From NCBI GenBank assembly GCA_947499635.1, contig CANMPD010000009.1, forward strand, positions 1 through 64,000: a stretch of 64,000 bases of DNA, given 5' to 3'. The position numbers and the translations under genes were made by a program. How positions within the stretch are numbered: position 1 is the stretch's first letter; each line of letters begins with the position of its first letter. Positions 8,000 to 16,178 of the stretch are shown here, one piece after another. The notes below the pieces were generated by a model that did no database searches, had not been told where the DNA came from, and saw only the letters and a program-made list of their open reading frames with translations. The stretch comes from an uncultured Paracoccaceae bacterium. Its GTDB lineage: Bacteria; Pseudomonadota; Alphaproteobacteria; Rhodobacterales; Rhodobacteraceae.

Positions 8000-8374
8000 T
8001 TAAGCGCCGCCGCGAAACAGTGAAAAGCCCCATGGTGTGAATTTGAAGGGCAGGTGAAAATGCTCTGACACCCGATCCACGCCAAATCTAAAGGTCGCGA
8101 TATCTAAAAAAGCCGGATCGGGGATTTCAATTTTGGCGGCGCGATAGTAGGCACCACAGTCAAAGGCAACTTCATAGACGCCGCGTACGACGCCTGTGCC
8201 TGTGGTGATTGGGTGGTCAAACTGTCCGGTGGCGCCACATGCACCTGCCGCGATTTCGTAAGGTTGTTCGCCCAACAGGGACAGGCGCAGGGTTAAGCCG
8301 GATGCGGGGATGCCTCGGGAAATATCGACGGCATGGATCGAAATGCCTCCTGCTAAAGTCGATTTATTAGTCAT
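8000..8374 (-). CDS. Transthyretin-like protein, divergent 5-hydroxyisourate hydrolase
   Basis: A 124-aa protein of the HIU hydrolase/transthyretin family, without a signal peptide. The N-terminal ISIHAVDISRGIPASG matches the family start (His14 conserved) and the C-terminal HFHLPFKFTPWGFSLFRGG matches its end. Two active-site features differ: the conserved Arg after the first strand pair appears as Gln51, and the terminal YRGS is FRGGA. True HIU hydrolases open 5-hydroxyisourate to OHCU in urate breakdown. The changes suggest a related but different substrate, or loss of activity. It is the first gene of the nitrile hydratase operon and divergent from a LysR gene. Confidence 0.8.
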   Translation of the reverse strand: MTNKSTLAGGISIHAVDISRGIPASGLTLRLSLLGEQPYEIAAGACGATGQFDHPITTGTGVVRGVYEVAFDCGAYYRAAKIEIPDPAFLDIATFRFGVDRVSEHFHLPFKFTPWGFSLFRGGA

Positions 8375-8474
8375 TGTGCTTAAACCTTATGCGCCCGGGC
8401 TTATTTTCCTGAGGGGTTGGTGTCATCTTAACCAAAGGTGGAACTGCGATCCATGCGGAACACGGCAATTGCGT

Positions 8475-8491
8475 ATTCTGCTTTTTAGAAT
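8475..8491. promoter_or_regulatory. LysR-type operator candidate
   Basis: ATTCT (8475-8479) and AGAAT (8487-8491) form an inverted repeat that includes a T-N11-A core, in the gap between divergent lysR and the HIU-hydrolase/nitrile hydratase operon. It lies just upstream of the lysR ribosome binding site, a usual autoregulation position. Confidence 0.45.
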
Positions 8492-8505
8492 GCAAGGGAG
8501 AGCCG

Positions 8506-9432
8506 ATGTCGCTAAATCTCGTACCAAAAGCGTTGATCTATCTGGAACGGGTTGCTCAACTTGGATCTATCCAAGCAGCAGCAAAGGATCTGAACATATC
8601 GGCATCTGCTATTCACCGCCAGATTGCCACGCTGGAAGAGACCTCGGGCGAGCAATTGTTTGAGCGCACCCCTAAAGGAATGGTCGTGACGTCGCAGGGG
8701 CAGCTTATGCTGGATATGGCCCTGTCATGGCGGTTGGAAGCGGCCCGTCTTTGGACTCATATTCAGGAAAACCGCGGCGTCGAACATGGGCGCATCAAGC
8801 TGGCTGCGATGGATGCAATGGCCAATGGTGTTGTGCCGTCCCTTTTGAAGGAAGTGGCCGACAGGTTGCCCTTTGTGCAGGTTGAAATTGATATTCTCAG
8901 CCCAGATAATGCCGCGAAAGGTGTGCTCAGAGGGGAATATGACCTCGCTATGGTGTCCAATGCCCCGCCAGAGCGCGACCTTATCTTTCATTGGAAAGAA
9001 GGCTTTCCCCTTGGTTGTATCGCGGCCCCGATGCATCCAGTTGCCACAGCGGAGACGTTGTTTTTGGAAGAGTTCGTGTCCCATCCAGTGGTTTTTCAAA
9101 GCAATTATATTGCGATCCGCCAACATCTGGAGGTGCGCCATGGTTGGATTTTTGAGAAAGCAAAACGTGCGGTGACGGTGAATTCGCCCCATTTGATCAA
9201 GGAATTGGTGGCGGCGGGAGAGTATATCGCGCTGACCTCTGCGCTGGATGTAAACCCTGAAATTAGCGCAGGGCGGCTGCGTTTTATTCCTATTCGCGAC
9301 GAGAATGCCTTTGAACAATCCATCAGCGTTATCTCGAATAAAAACACACATCAGACCGAGTTGATTACGACGGTTATTGGGATTGCGGTTGCCAAGCTGA
9401 CAGAGATTACCAAGTCAATCCGGGGCATCTAG
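8506..9432 (+). CDS. LysR-family transcriptional regulator
   Basis: A 308-aa regulator with an N-terminal winged helix (LERVAQLGSIQAAAKDLN, then SASAIHRQIATLEE) and a C-terminal periplasmic-binding-like effector domain. GGGAG precedes the ATG at 8506. Divergent from the HIU-hydrolase/nitrile hydratase operon and 121 bases upstream of uraD-tctBAC, so it is placed to control both arms; the effector is probably a pathway intermediate, which is inference. Confidence 0.9.
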   Translation: MSLNLVPKALIYLERVAQLGSIQAAAKDLNISASAIHRQIATLEETSGEQLFERTPKGMVVTSQGQLMLDMALSWRLEAARLWTHIQENRGVEHGRIKLAAMDAMANGVVPSLLKEVADRLPFVQVEIDILSPDNAAKGVLRGEYDLAMVSNAPPERDLIFHWKEGFPLGCIAAPMHPVATAETLFLEEFVSHPVVFQSNYIAIRQHLEVRHGWIFEKAKRAVTVNSPHLIKELVAAGEYIALTSALDVNPEISAGRLRFIPIRDENAFEQSISVISNKNTHQTELITTVIGIAVAKLTEITKSIRGI

Positions 9433-9553
9433 CCGTTGCAACTTTCCGAATGCGTTCTGTTTTTGTGAATTTCAAAGTGAATAAAATCAAATAGACGGCA
9501 ATATGAGCCAGCCATAGCGTGATTTTGACAAGATCAGCCAAGGATATGGAACA

Positions 9554-10093
9554 GTGTCGACATCACTTGAACGTTTGAACAGCGCAAGCCAAGCCGAGGC
9601 GGTGACGATGATTGAGCCGCTGATTGAACGATCGCCGCAGATTGCGTCTGTCGTCGCGTTGAAACGTCCCTTTGCGGATGTCGCAGATTTGTCGCGGACC
9701 ATTGAGGGCGCGTTGAGAGATCTAGATGACATGGCGCGGATTGCGTTTTTCCGGGCCCATCCTGAGTTGGCGTCGGATCACCCACTTGCCATGACCGCAG
9801 AGTCACAGGCTGAGCAAGGGCGGTTAAACCTGACACGGGCACCTACAGTGGCTGGGCAACGCATCAAAGAGATGAACCGCAGGTATCGTGAGAAATTTGG
9901 ATTTCCATTTATCACGGCTGTTGTCCGTCACGAGTCAATTGACAGTATTCTGAATGAGCTTGAACAGCGTCTCACCGCAGATCTGCGGGATGAGATGAAC
10001 AGCGCGTTGGACCAAATTGTCATCATCATAAAGGCGCGCGTTGCCAATTTATTCCCAACCTCACTGACACCGGAGGCGCGCCATAATGCCTGA
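9554..10093 (+). CDS. uraD: OHCU decarboxylase family protein (UraD)
   Basis: A 179-aa protein matching 2-oxo-4-hydroxy-4-carboxy-5-ureidoimidazoline decarboxylase: LNSASQAEAV start, RPFADVADL, the catalytic His69 in AHPELA, TAESQAEQG with Glu83 and Glu87, and the MNRRYREKFGFPF segment. The enzyme yields S-allantoin at the end of urate oxidation, and its partner HIU hydrolase has a divergent relative 1.2 kb away. No uricase or xanthine dehydrogenase is in the window. GTG start at 9554. It overlaps tctB by eight bases, tying decarboxylase and transporter into one operon. Confidence 0.85.
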   Translation: MSTSLERLNSASQAEAVTMIEPLIERSPQIASVVALKRPFADVADLSRTIEGALRDLDDMARIAFFRAHPELASDHPLAMTAESQAEQGRLNLTRAPTVAGQRIKEMNRRYREKFGFPFITAVVRHESIDSILNELEQRLTADLRDEMNSALDQIVIIIKARVANLFPTSLTPEARHNA

Positions 10094-10562
10094 AGCAGCG
10101 GTTTCTGAAACTGACAAAACATCGCATATCGGATGGCAAGGGGCGATTGGCAGCGCGCTGCTGCTGGGTCTGAGCCTTGTGTTCATGCTGGGGGGGCTTC
10201 AACTTGGGCTTGGTTCGCCGTTTCGATTGGGCACAGGCGCATTTCCCTTTATTTCGGGACTTTTGTTGGCGGGCTTGTCGACCTTGAACCTTATCATAGA
10301 TCTGCGCGGATCGCAGTTGGCAGAGGTGCCGGATTGGATCGGATTTCTTGCGATTAGTGCTGCTTTGGCCATCTTTGCACTGACGGCTGAACGGTTTGGG
10401 TTGGTGCCTGCGGCGTTCTTGACAACGGTTGTGGCCAGCCTGCCAGATCGAAGCCTGCCACTGTTTAAGAAGGTTATTCTTGGCGGGGTTGTCGCCACGG
10501 GGGCGTGGTTGCTCTTTATCCAAGCCTTGAACCTGCCGTTCAAAGCCTTTGTGGGGGTGTAG
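10086..10562 (+). CDS. tctB: Tripartite tricarboxylate transporter small membrane subunit TctB
   Basis: A 158-aa protein with four predicted membrane segments in the TctB pattern (for example LLLGLSLVFMLGGLQLGLG near the N-terminus). It pairs with TctA as the small subunit of TTT uptake systems for carboxylates. Its start overlaps uraD by eight bases and tctA begins two bases after its stop. Confidence 0.88.
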   Translation: MPEAAVSETDKTSHIGWQGAIGSALLLGLSLVFMLGGLQLGLGSPFRLGTGAFPFISGLLLAGLSTLNLIIDLRGSQLAEVPDWIGFLAISAALAIFALTAERFGLVPAAFLTTVVASLPDRSLPLFKKVILGGVVATGAWLLFIQALNLPFKAFVGV

Positions 10563-10563
10563 C

Positions 10564-12066
10564 ATGGATATCTTATCAAGCTTCTATGGTGGATTGCTGG
10601 TTGTCCTTGAGCCGCAAAACCTGATGTACTGTTTCGCCGGTGTGTTCCTTGGCACATTCATCGGTGTTTTACCGGGCATTGGGTCGCTTGCGGCGATTGC
10701 GATGATCCTGCCATTGACGTTTTATCTAGAGCCCACATCGGCATTGGTGATGATTGCGGGTGTCTATTATGGTGCCGAGTATGGCGGGTCTATTGCGTCG
10801 ATCCTGATGAATATTCCAGGCACGCCTGCCGCCTCGATTACCTGTATCGATGGGTATCCATTGGCGAGAAAAGGCCGGGCGGGTGTTGCCTTATTCTCCA
10901 CCGCAACGGCGTCTTTTGGTGGCGGGATCATTGGAATGATTGTCATGGCCGCGCTGTCGCCGTCCCTTGCGACACTGGCCTTATCCTTTGGGCCGGCGGA
11001 TTACTTTGCGGTTATTCTACTTGGCCTTGTCGCAGCTTCGGCTGTGGCAAACGGAGGGGCGTTGCGCGGGATCAGCATGGTTGTGGCCGGGTTGATGCTG
11101 GGAACCATCGGGATTGATCTGACAACCGGCGACCTGCGCTATACCATGGGTATTCCCGAGCTGCGCGATGGTGTGCATATCGTTATCGTCGCGATGGGAT
11201 TGTTTGGCGTAACAGAGCTGATCGTATCCATCAAAGCCAATGTTGGCGGGAAATCGACCCAAAAGATTGATTACGCGGATTTCTACCCGTCGAAACAGGA
11301 ATGGAAATCCCTGTTCGCGCCGATCCTGCGCGGTGGGTCGATCGGATCGTTTTTTGGCGCATTGCCCGGCACAGGTCAAACCATTGCGGCCGCTATTGCC
11401 TATGCAGTAGAAAAACGGGTGTCACCGCAACGCAAGGATTTTGGCACGGGGGTTTTACCCGGCGTGGCGGTGCCCGAGGCGGCCAACAACTCTGCAACAC
11501 AGACGGCATTTATTCCCACGCTCACGCTGGGTGTGCCTGGTAGTCCTCCGATGGCATTGGTCATTGGGGCGCTGATGATCCACGGGATCACGCCGGGCCC
11601 GCGTCTTTTGGTCGAGCAACCCAATCTGTTCTGGGGATTGGTTGCCAGTTTTCTCATCGGCAATGTCATGTTGTTGGTGCTGAATATCCCGCTGATTGGC
11701 CTGTGGGTGCGACTGCTGCAAATCCCTTATAAATACATGTACCCAACGATCATCGTTTTGATTTGCATGGGTGTGTACAGCCTGAACAACAATGTCTTTG
11801 ACATCTGGCTAACCCTTGTGATCGGAGCCGCGGGCTATGTGATGCGGCTGTTCAAATTCGAACCTGCGCCTTTGCTGATCGGCTTTGTATTGGGCCCGAT
11901 CATGGAAGAACAATTGCGGCGTGCGATGTTGTTGTCGCGCGGAGATCCAATGGTCTTTCTCGAGCGCCCTATCAGCGCAACGCTTTTGGCGATCACGGCG
12001 CTGATCCTGATCGGTGCCAGTTTTGCAGCCTTTCGATCCTACCGAATGACCCGAAACCAAACTTAA
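10564..12066 (+). CDS. tctA: Tripartite tricarboxylate transporter large permease TctA
   Basis: A 500-aa integral membrane protein, normal length for TctA, with about 10-12 membrane segments. The family signatures FLGTFIGVLPGIGSLAA near the N-terminus, the SILMNIPGTPA motif and a second GALPGTGQTIAAAI repeat are all present. It forms the Na+- or proton-coupled channel for a ligand delivered by TctC. The ATG at 10564 is preferred over a GTG at 10549 inside tctB. Confidence 0.93.
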   Translation: MDILSSFYGGLLVVLEPQNLMYCFAGVFLGTFIGVLPGIGSLAAIAMILPLTFYLEPTSALVMIAGVYYGAEYGGSIASILMNIPGTPAASITCIDGYPLARKGRAGVALFSTATASFGGGIIGMIVMAALSPSLATLALSFGPADYFAVILLGLVAASAVANGGALRGISMVVAGLMLGTIGIDLTTGDLRYTMGIPELRDGVHIVIVAMGLFGVTELIVSIKANVGGKSTQKIDYADFYPSKQEWKSLFAPILRGGSIGSFFGALPGTGQTIAAAIAYAVEKRVSPQRKDFGTGVLPGVAVPEAANNSATQTAFIPTLTLGVPGSPPMALVIGALMIHGITPGPRLLVEQPNLFWGLVASFLIGNVMLLVLNIPLIGLWVRLLQIPYKYMYPTIIVLICMGVYSLNNNVFDIWLTLVIGAAGYVMRLFKFEPAPLLIGFVLGPIMEEQLRRAMLLSRGDPMVFLERPISATLLAITALILIGASFAAFRSYRMTRNQT

Positions 12067-12092
12067 AATCGACTCCAACAGAGGACTTCAAA

Positions 12093-13067
12093 ATGAAACT
12101 TACACGCAGAACTTTCGTCGCCGCCAGTTTGATGTGCACCACATTGCTCAGCGCGCCTGTTGCTATGGCTGAACCGGGCGCCTGGAGTGATGAACCTGTT
12201 CGCATCGTTGTCACCTTCCCTCCGGGTGGAACCAGCGATTTGGTCGCACGGCTTGTTGCGCAATATCTGGACACTGAATTTGGTCAAAAAGCGGTTGTTG
12301 ACAACCGTCCCGGTGCCGCAGGTACGGTGGCTGCTGATTACGTTGCCACGCAGCCTGCAGATGGCACGACCTTTATCCTCGCCAATAATGCGCCTTTCAC
12401 CATCGCGCCAACACGGTTTCAAACCATTCCTTATGAGCCGGTAGAAGGCTTTACCCATGTCGCCTATATCGGGGCGTCTGCGCCGGGGTTGTTTGTGCAG
12501 CCGGGCCTCGGGATTACGAGTGTTGATGATTATCTGGCGTATGCGAAAGAAAACCCACCCACCTATGGGTCCAGCGGTGTTGGATCCATTTCTCACATTC
12601 TGGGTGAGGCGGTGAACGCGAAGTTGGATATTGAGACAATCCACGTCCCATACCAAGGCAGCGCGCCCGCAATTCAGGATTTCCGCGCCGGTGTTTTGGA
12701 CACCTTCTATGATATGGTTGTTCAAAACAGCGACATGATCGAAGACAAAGAAGCTGTCGCGATTGCTATCGCATCACCTGAACGCAACCCTGAGCTTCCT
12801 GATGTTCCGACATTTGCAGAGCAGGGCTATGACGTGGTTATTGAAAACTGGGTTGGCTTGTCTGCCCCTGCGGGTCTTGACCCTGCGGTTGCCGATCAGG
12901 TGAATGAAACTGTGTTGGCTGTTTTTGCACTTCCTGAGGTCCAACAACGCCTGACCGATCTGGGGATTACGCATACGGCGATGTCTGTGGGCGATTACAC
13001 CACGTTTGTTGAAGAGCAGATCGATGTATGGAAGCCGCTGATTATTTCCGCGGGTATTGCCGAATAA
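12093..13067 (+). CDS. tctC: Tripartite tricarboxylate transporter binding protein TctC (Bug family)
   Basis: A 324-aa exported binding protein. The signal peptide has a TRRTFV motif that could direct it to the Tat pathway, with cleavage near AMAEP. The Bug-family ligand motif VTFPPGGTSDLVAR and the VDNRPGAAGTVAADYVA segment are clear. It captures the substrate in the periplasm for TctAB. Sitting in an operon with uraD and near nitrile hydratase, the ligand may be a carboxylated nitrile or ureide, which is inference. Confidence 0.92.
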   Translation: MKLTRRTFVAASLMCTTLLSAPVAMAEPGAWSDEPVRIVVTFPPGGTSDLVARLVAQYLDTEFGQKAVVDNRPGAAGTVAADYVATQPADGTTFILANNAPFTIAPTRFQTIPYEPVEGFTHVAYIGASAPGLFVQPGLGITSVDDYLAYAKENPPTYGSSGVGSISHILGEAVNAKLDIETIHVPYQGSAPAIQDFRAGVLDTFYDMVVQNSDMIEDKEAVAIAIASPERNPELPDVPTFAEQGYDVVIENWVGLSAPAGLDPAVADQVNETVLAVFALPEVQQRLTDLGITHTAMSVGDYTTFVEEQIDVWKPLIISAGIAE

Positions 13068-13083
13068 AACCAAATGAACCGCA

Positions 13084-13109
13084 GGCCCGCCGCCTTTGTC
13101 AGGCGGGCC
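13084..13109 (+). terminator. Hairpin after tctC
   Basis: GGCCCGCC (13084-13091) pairs perfectly with GGCGGGCC (13102-13109). No long T-run follows, so termination may be partial. Confidence 0.55.
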
Positions 13110-13238
13110 AAGCCCCCCGTTTGTCGCATTATGTCGCGTAACTCTTGGAGCACACTGAATACTTTTTAATAAAAAAGTAGATAGTGCCAGATATACGATC
13201 ATGATACGGCAGCTAGGGGCGGCGGAGAATATATCTTG

Positions 13239-13613
13239 ATGGTGACAAGCGCAAAAAGAGTGTTGAGTACATGTCTTGTGCTTTTCGTGCTTTTTGCAGG
13301 CATTGCCCGCGCGCCGGGCGTGATGCTGACGTCGGATCAAGGGGTGATGGTCTTTGAGATCTGCACCGGAGCTGGCACCAAAGTTATTTCTGTCGCGATA
13401 GAGGCCGAGGACGACCCGGACGGCCCACAACATCACGACCCTGGCTGTGATTTCTTTTCTGCGCAAGTGGCAGCGTTTCTTAAGGGCGTTGAGTATACGC
13501 GCCTTGATGTTAAAGGCGCCAACCTTGCCTACCAATTGCCGTATCGCGATTTCGCGGTCGAACGCGTGGCGCAAAACGCGAATTTGACGCGTGCCCCTCC
13601 CTTTTTAAGCTGA
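13239..13613 (+). CDS. Small exported protein with Cys/His cluster (DUF2946-like, tentative)
   Basis: A 124-aa protein I cannot name firmly. It starts with a signal peptide or membrane anchor (RVLSTCLVLFVLFAGIARA), then a MVFEICTGAGTKV segment and an acidic stretch leading to PQHHDPGCDFFSA, which could bind metal. The layout recalls DUF2946 proteins, which occur near metal genes. The ATG at 13239 is preceded by GGCGGAG. It lies 38 bases upstream of the ABC binding protein of a nickel/peptide-type importer, so it may be part of metal uptake. Function unknown. Confidence 0.55.
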   Translation: MVTSAKRVLSTCLVLFVLFAGIARAPGVMLTSDQGVMVFEICTGAGTKVISVAIEAEDDPDGPQHHDPGCDFFSAQVAAFLKGVEYTRLDVKGANLAYQLPYRDFAVERVAQNANLTRAPPFLS

Positions 13614-13651
13614 TTTCCTATCTGAAAAATCAACTTATTTGGGACACTTTT

Positions 13652-15190
13652 ATGTTCAACTCAAAATTGGCGACACGCCTTGGCGTCGCGGCTGTTTCTG
13701 CGCTTGTACTTACACATAGCGTTCAGGCTGAAACACATTTAAATGTAGCGGTGAAGGCTGACCGTTATAGCATTAAGTCGGATAAATTCACATTCACGAC
13801 CCGCCGTCCTGCCGCCCAAATCGCGGAGACGGCTGTTAAGCCGGATGCAAATTTTAACCCAAGTCCGCTTTTGTTCAAGGATTGGGAGTATCGTGACGGG
13901 ACATATACCGTGACCCTGCAAGAGGGTGTCACCTTTTCAGATGGCACCGTCTTTGACGCCGATAGCGCGATTGCTTCGTTGAAGCTCTATGATCAAAATA
14001 AATCGGATTTCCTGCAGCTTGATCAGGCAAGCTTTGAAAAGCTGGGGGAGTATCAGATCTCTTTTCGGTCCGAGGTTGAGTCTGCGTTGGTTATTGAAAA
14101 CATGACCCATCGCGGGGCGTCGTTGTTTCTGCCATCAGACACCATGGCAGACAATCCGATCGGCACGGGGCCTTATACGCTCAAAAGCTATGAACCCAAG
14201 AAACAGATTACCGTGACCCGTAATCCAGATTATTGGGGCGAGGCGCCCAAGGTCGATACTTTGACTTTCCATTTTATTGGCGATGACAATGCGCGCATGT
14301 TGGCATTGCAAAACGGCGAAGTGGATGTGATTGGCGAAGTCACGCCGCAAATGATGCTGTCGATGCCACAAGATGGTTCGGTTATTTTAAATGAAAGCCG
14401 CCCCATTCGCTATGCGGCGCTGATGTTCAATATGCTGGGCAAGGCGCCTTATGATATTACCGCTGATCTTAAGGTCCGTCAGGCCTTGGCCTATGCGATT
14501 GATCGCGAGACCTTGGCGCAGGTTTTATACGGCGGCAAAGGGCAGGCGGCAAAAACAATCCTGCCGGGTTGGATGTTTGATTTGGGTGATGACCACGCCA
14601 AGGGCTTTGGCTTTGATACCGCCAAATCCAATGCGTTGCTCGACGAAGCAGGCTGGCGCGCAGGCGTTGATGGTATTCGTGAAAAGGACGGTCGCAAGCT
14701 TAGCCTGCGCATGGTTGCGGCCTATCCCAATGTCTCGACAGTTAAGCCTATGCCGGAAATGTTGGACCAGATGTTTGCCGCGATTGGTGTCGATATCGAG
14801 ATCATCGAGGTCGATGACAGCGGCGTCTACAATGACACGTATTTTGGCCCCGGGGCCGCGGATATGTATCTTGAGTTCGCATCAAACAATAACACGGACC
14901 CGACCTATCTGCTGTATAATGTCTTCACAACCATGAGCCCTTGGGGCTATGCCGTCACCTCGCCCGGTGGCAATGTAGACGAGCTGGCCAAGGCCGCGCG
15001 TGTTGCATCAAGCCGCACAGAGGCTGTTGATCTGGTGCGTCAGGCCTATAAATCCATCGTGGACGAGCACACTTCGACGATACCGATTTTGTTGGTGCCC
15101 AATTTCACCTTGTCACGCCCTGGTGTCACCGTGCCGATGTCAGAATATGCGGATTGGATCGGTTACGGCGACGTAACATTCGCACAGTGA
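13652..15190 (+). CDS. ABC transporter binding protein, peptide/nickel family (SBP_bac_5)
   Basis: A 512-aa exported family-5 binding protein with a signal peptide ending SVQAE. The family pattern YTVTLQEGVTFSDGTVFDAD is followed by GTGPYTLKSYEPKKQITVTRNPDYWGEAP (in two pieces) and a DLKVRQALAYAIDRE segment. The family binds oligopeptides, nickel, dipeptides or heme. It heads the SBP-permease-permease-ATPase-ATPase operon and is separated from the permeases by a hairpin, so it is probably made in excess. The ligand cannot be told from sequence. Confidence 0.88.
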   Translation: MFNSKLATRLGVAAVSALVLTHSVQAETHLNVAVKADRYSIKSDKFTFTTRRPAAQIAETAVKPDANFNPSPLLFKDWEYRDGTYTVTLQEGVTFSDGTVFDADSAIASLKLYDQNKSDFLQLDQASFEKLGEYQISFRSEVESALVIENMTHRGASLFLPSDTMADNPIGTGPYTLKSYEPKKQITVTRNPDYWGEAPKVDTLTFHFIGDDNARMLALQNGEVDVIGEVTPQMMLSMPQDGSVILNESRPIRYAALMFNMLGKAPYDITADLKVRQALAYAIDRETLAQVLYGGKGQAAKTILPGWMFDLGDDHAKGFGFDTAKSNALLDEAGWRAGVDGIREKDGRKLSLRMVAAYPNVSTVKPMPEMLDQMFAAIGVDIEIIEVDDSGVYNDTYFGPGAADMYLEFASNNNTDPTYLLYNVFTTMSPWGYAVTSPGGNVDELAKAARVASSRTEAVDLVRQAYKSIVDEHTSTIPILLVPNFTLSRPGVTVPMSEYADWIGYGDVTFAQ

Positions 15191-15207
15191 GGGGCCGGAA
15201 GGATCTG

Positions 15208-15233
15208 GGGGCGGCATCCGTGCTGCCCCTTTT
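15208..15233 (+). terminator. Attenuating terminator between binding protein and permease genes
   Basis: GGGGCGGCA (15208-15216) pairs with TGCTGCCCC (15221-15229) through nine pairs including one wobble, with a 4-base loop and a following TTTT. It ends 7 bases before the permease start, so it likely reduces readthrough into the membrane genes. Confidence 0.75.
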
Positions 15234-15239
15234 GTTCAG

Positions 15240-16178
15240 ATGTTGAAATTTCTGCTCACCCGTTTTGCGACAGCCCTTCCCACGGTGTTGGGCATGTCTT
15301 TTGTTGCCTTTGCGATTGTGGCGCTTGCGCCGGGTGATCCGGTGCAAATGGAGCTGCGTGCGATGGGGGTTGTGCCAAAGCCAGAAGATATCGCTGCCCT
15401 CAAAGCGGAGTACGGCCTCGATCAGCCCTTTTTCATTCGCTACGGCGCATGGTTGTGGCGTGCGTTGCATCTTGATTTTGGCACTTCGGTGGCCACTGGA
15501 CGCAGTGTGATTTCGGAGATTGGCCTGTATATGCCCGCGACTTTGACATTGGCACTGAGTGCTTTGTTTGGCGCGGTGGTGATATCTCTGGTGCTTGGCA
15601 CTTTGGCCATTATGGCCCATCGGTTTACCGCAACCGGTGTCCGTGTCTTGACGATATTGTTGGTGTCGGTGCCGTCATTTTGGCTGGCCTTGCTGTTCAT
15701 CCATATCTTTATTCTAAACCTTGGTTGGGCAAGGCTGATTGGCGACGGGACGGTCTATGATCTGATCCTACCCGCGCTGACACTTAGCCTTGGGGCAGGG
15801 GCTGCCTTGGGGCGATTTGTCTATGAACGTGCCTATGCCGAAGCCTGCGAAGACTATGTGCGTCTTGCCATTGCCAAAGGCGTTACGCCGGTTCGTATTC
15901 TTGTGTGTCACATCGGTCCGCGGATCATCGGCCCCTTGACCACGGTGTGGGCCAACGCGCTGGGTGGGTTGCTGGGTGGGGCGGTGATCGTCGAGAGCAT
16001 CTTTGGCTGGCCGGGCTTGGGACAATTGATTTTGCAAGCGATTGGGCAGCGGGATTTTCCGGTGATCCAAGGGTATCTTGTGTTGATGGGCTTGATCTTT
16101 TTCGCAATGTCCTTTGTTGCGGATATTGTTGTGATCCTTGCGGACCCTCAATTGCGGCGGAAGGTGTCAAATGACTGA
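15240..16178 (+). CDS. ABC transporter permease, DppB/NikB type
   Basis: A 312-aa permease with six expected membrane segments, an N-terminal FLLTRFATALPTVLG segment and the EAA loop around YVRLAIAKGVTPVRILVCH. The GDPVQMELRAMG periplasmic segment after TM1 is characteristic of the DppB/OppB/NikB group. Forms the channel with the following DppC/NikC-type subunit, whose start overlaps this stop by eight bases. Confidence 0.88.
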   Translation: MLKFLLTRFATALPTVLGMSFVAFAIVALAPGDPVQMELRAMGVVPKPEDIAALKAEYGLDQPFFIRYGAWLWRALHLDFGTSVATGRSVISEIGLYMPATLTLALSALFGAVVISLVLGTLAIMAHRFTATGVRVLTILLVSVPSFWLALLFIHIFILNLGWARLIGDGTVYDLILPALTLSLGAGAALGRFVYERAYAEACEDYVRLAIAKGVTPVRILVCHIGPRIIGPLTTVWANALGGLLGGAVIVESIFGWPGLGQLILQAIGQRDFPVIQGYLVLMGLIFFAMSFVADIVVILADPQLRRKVSND

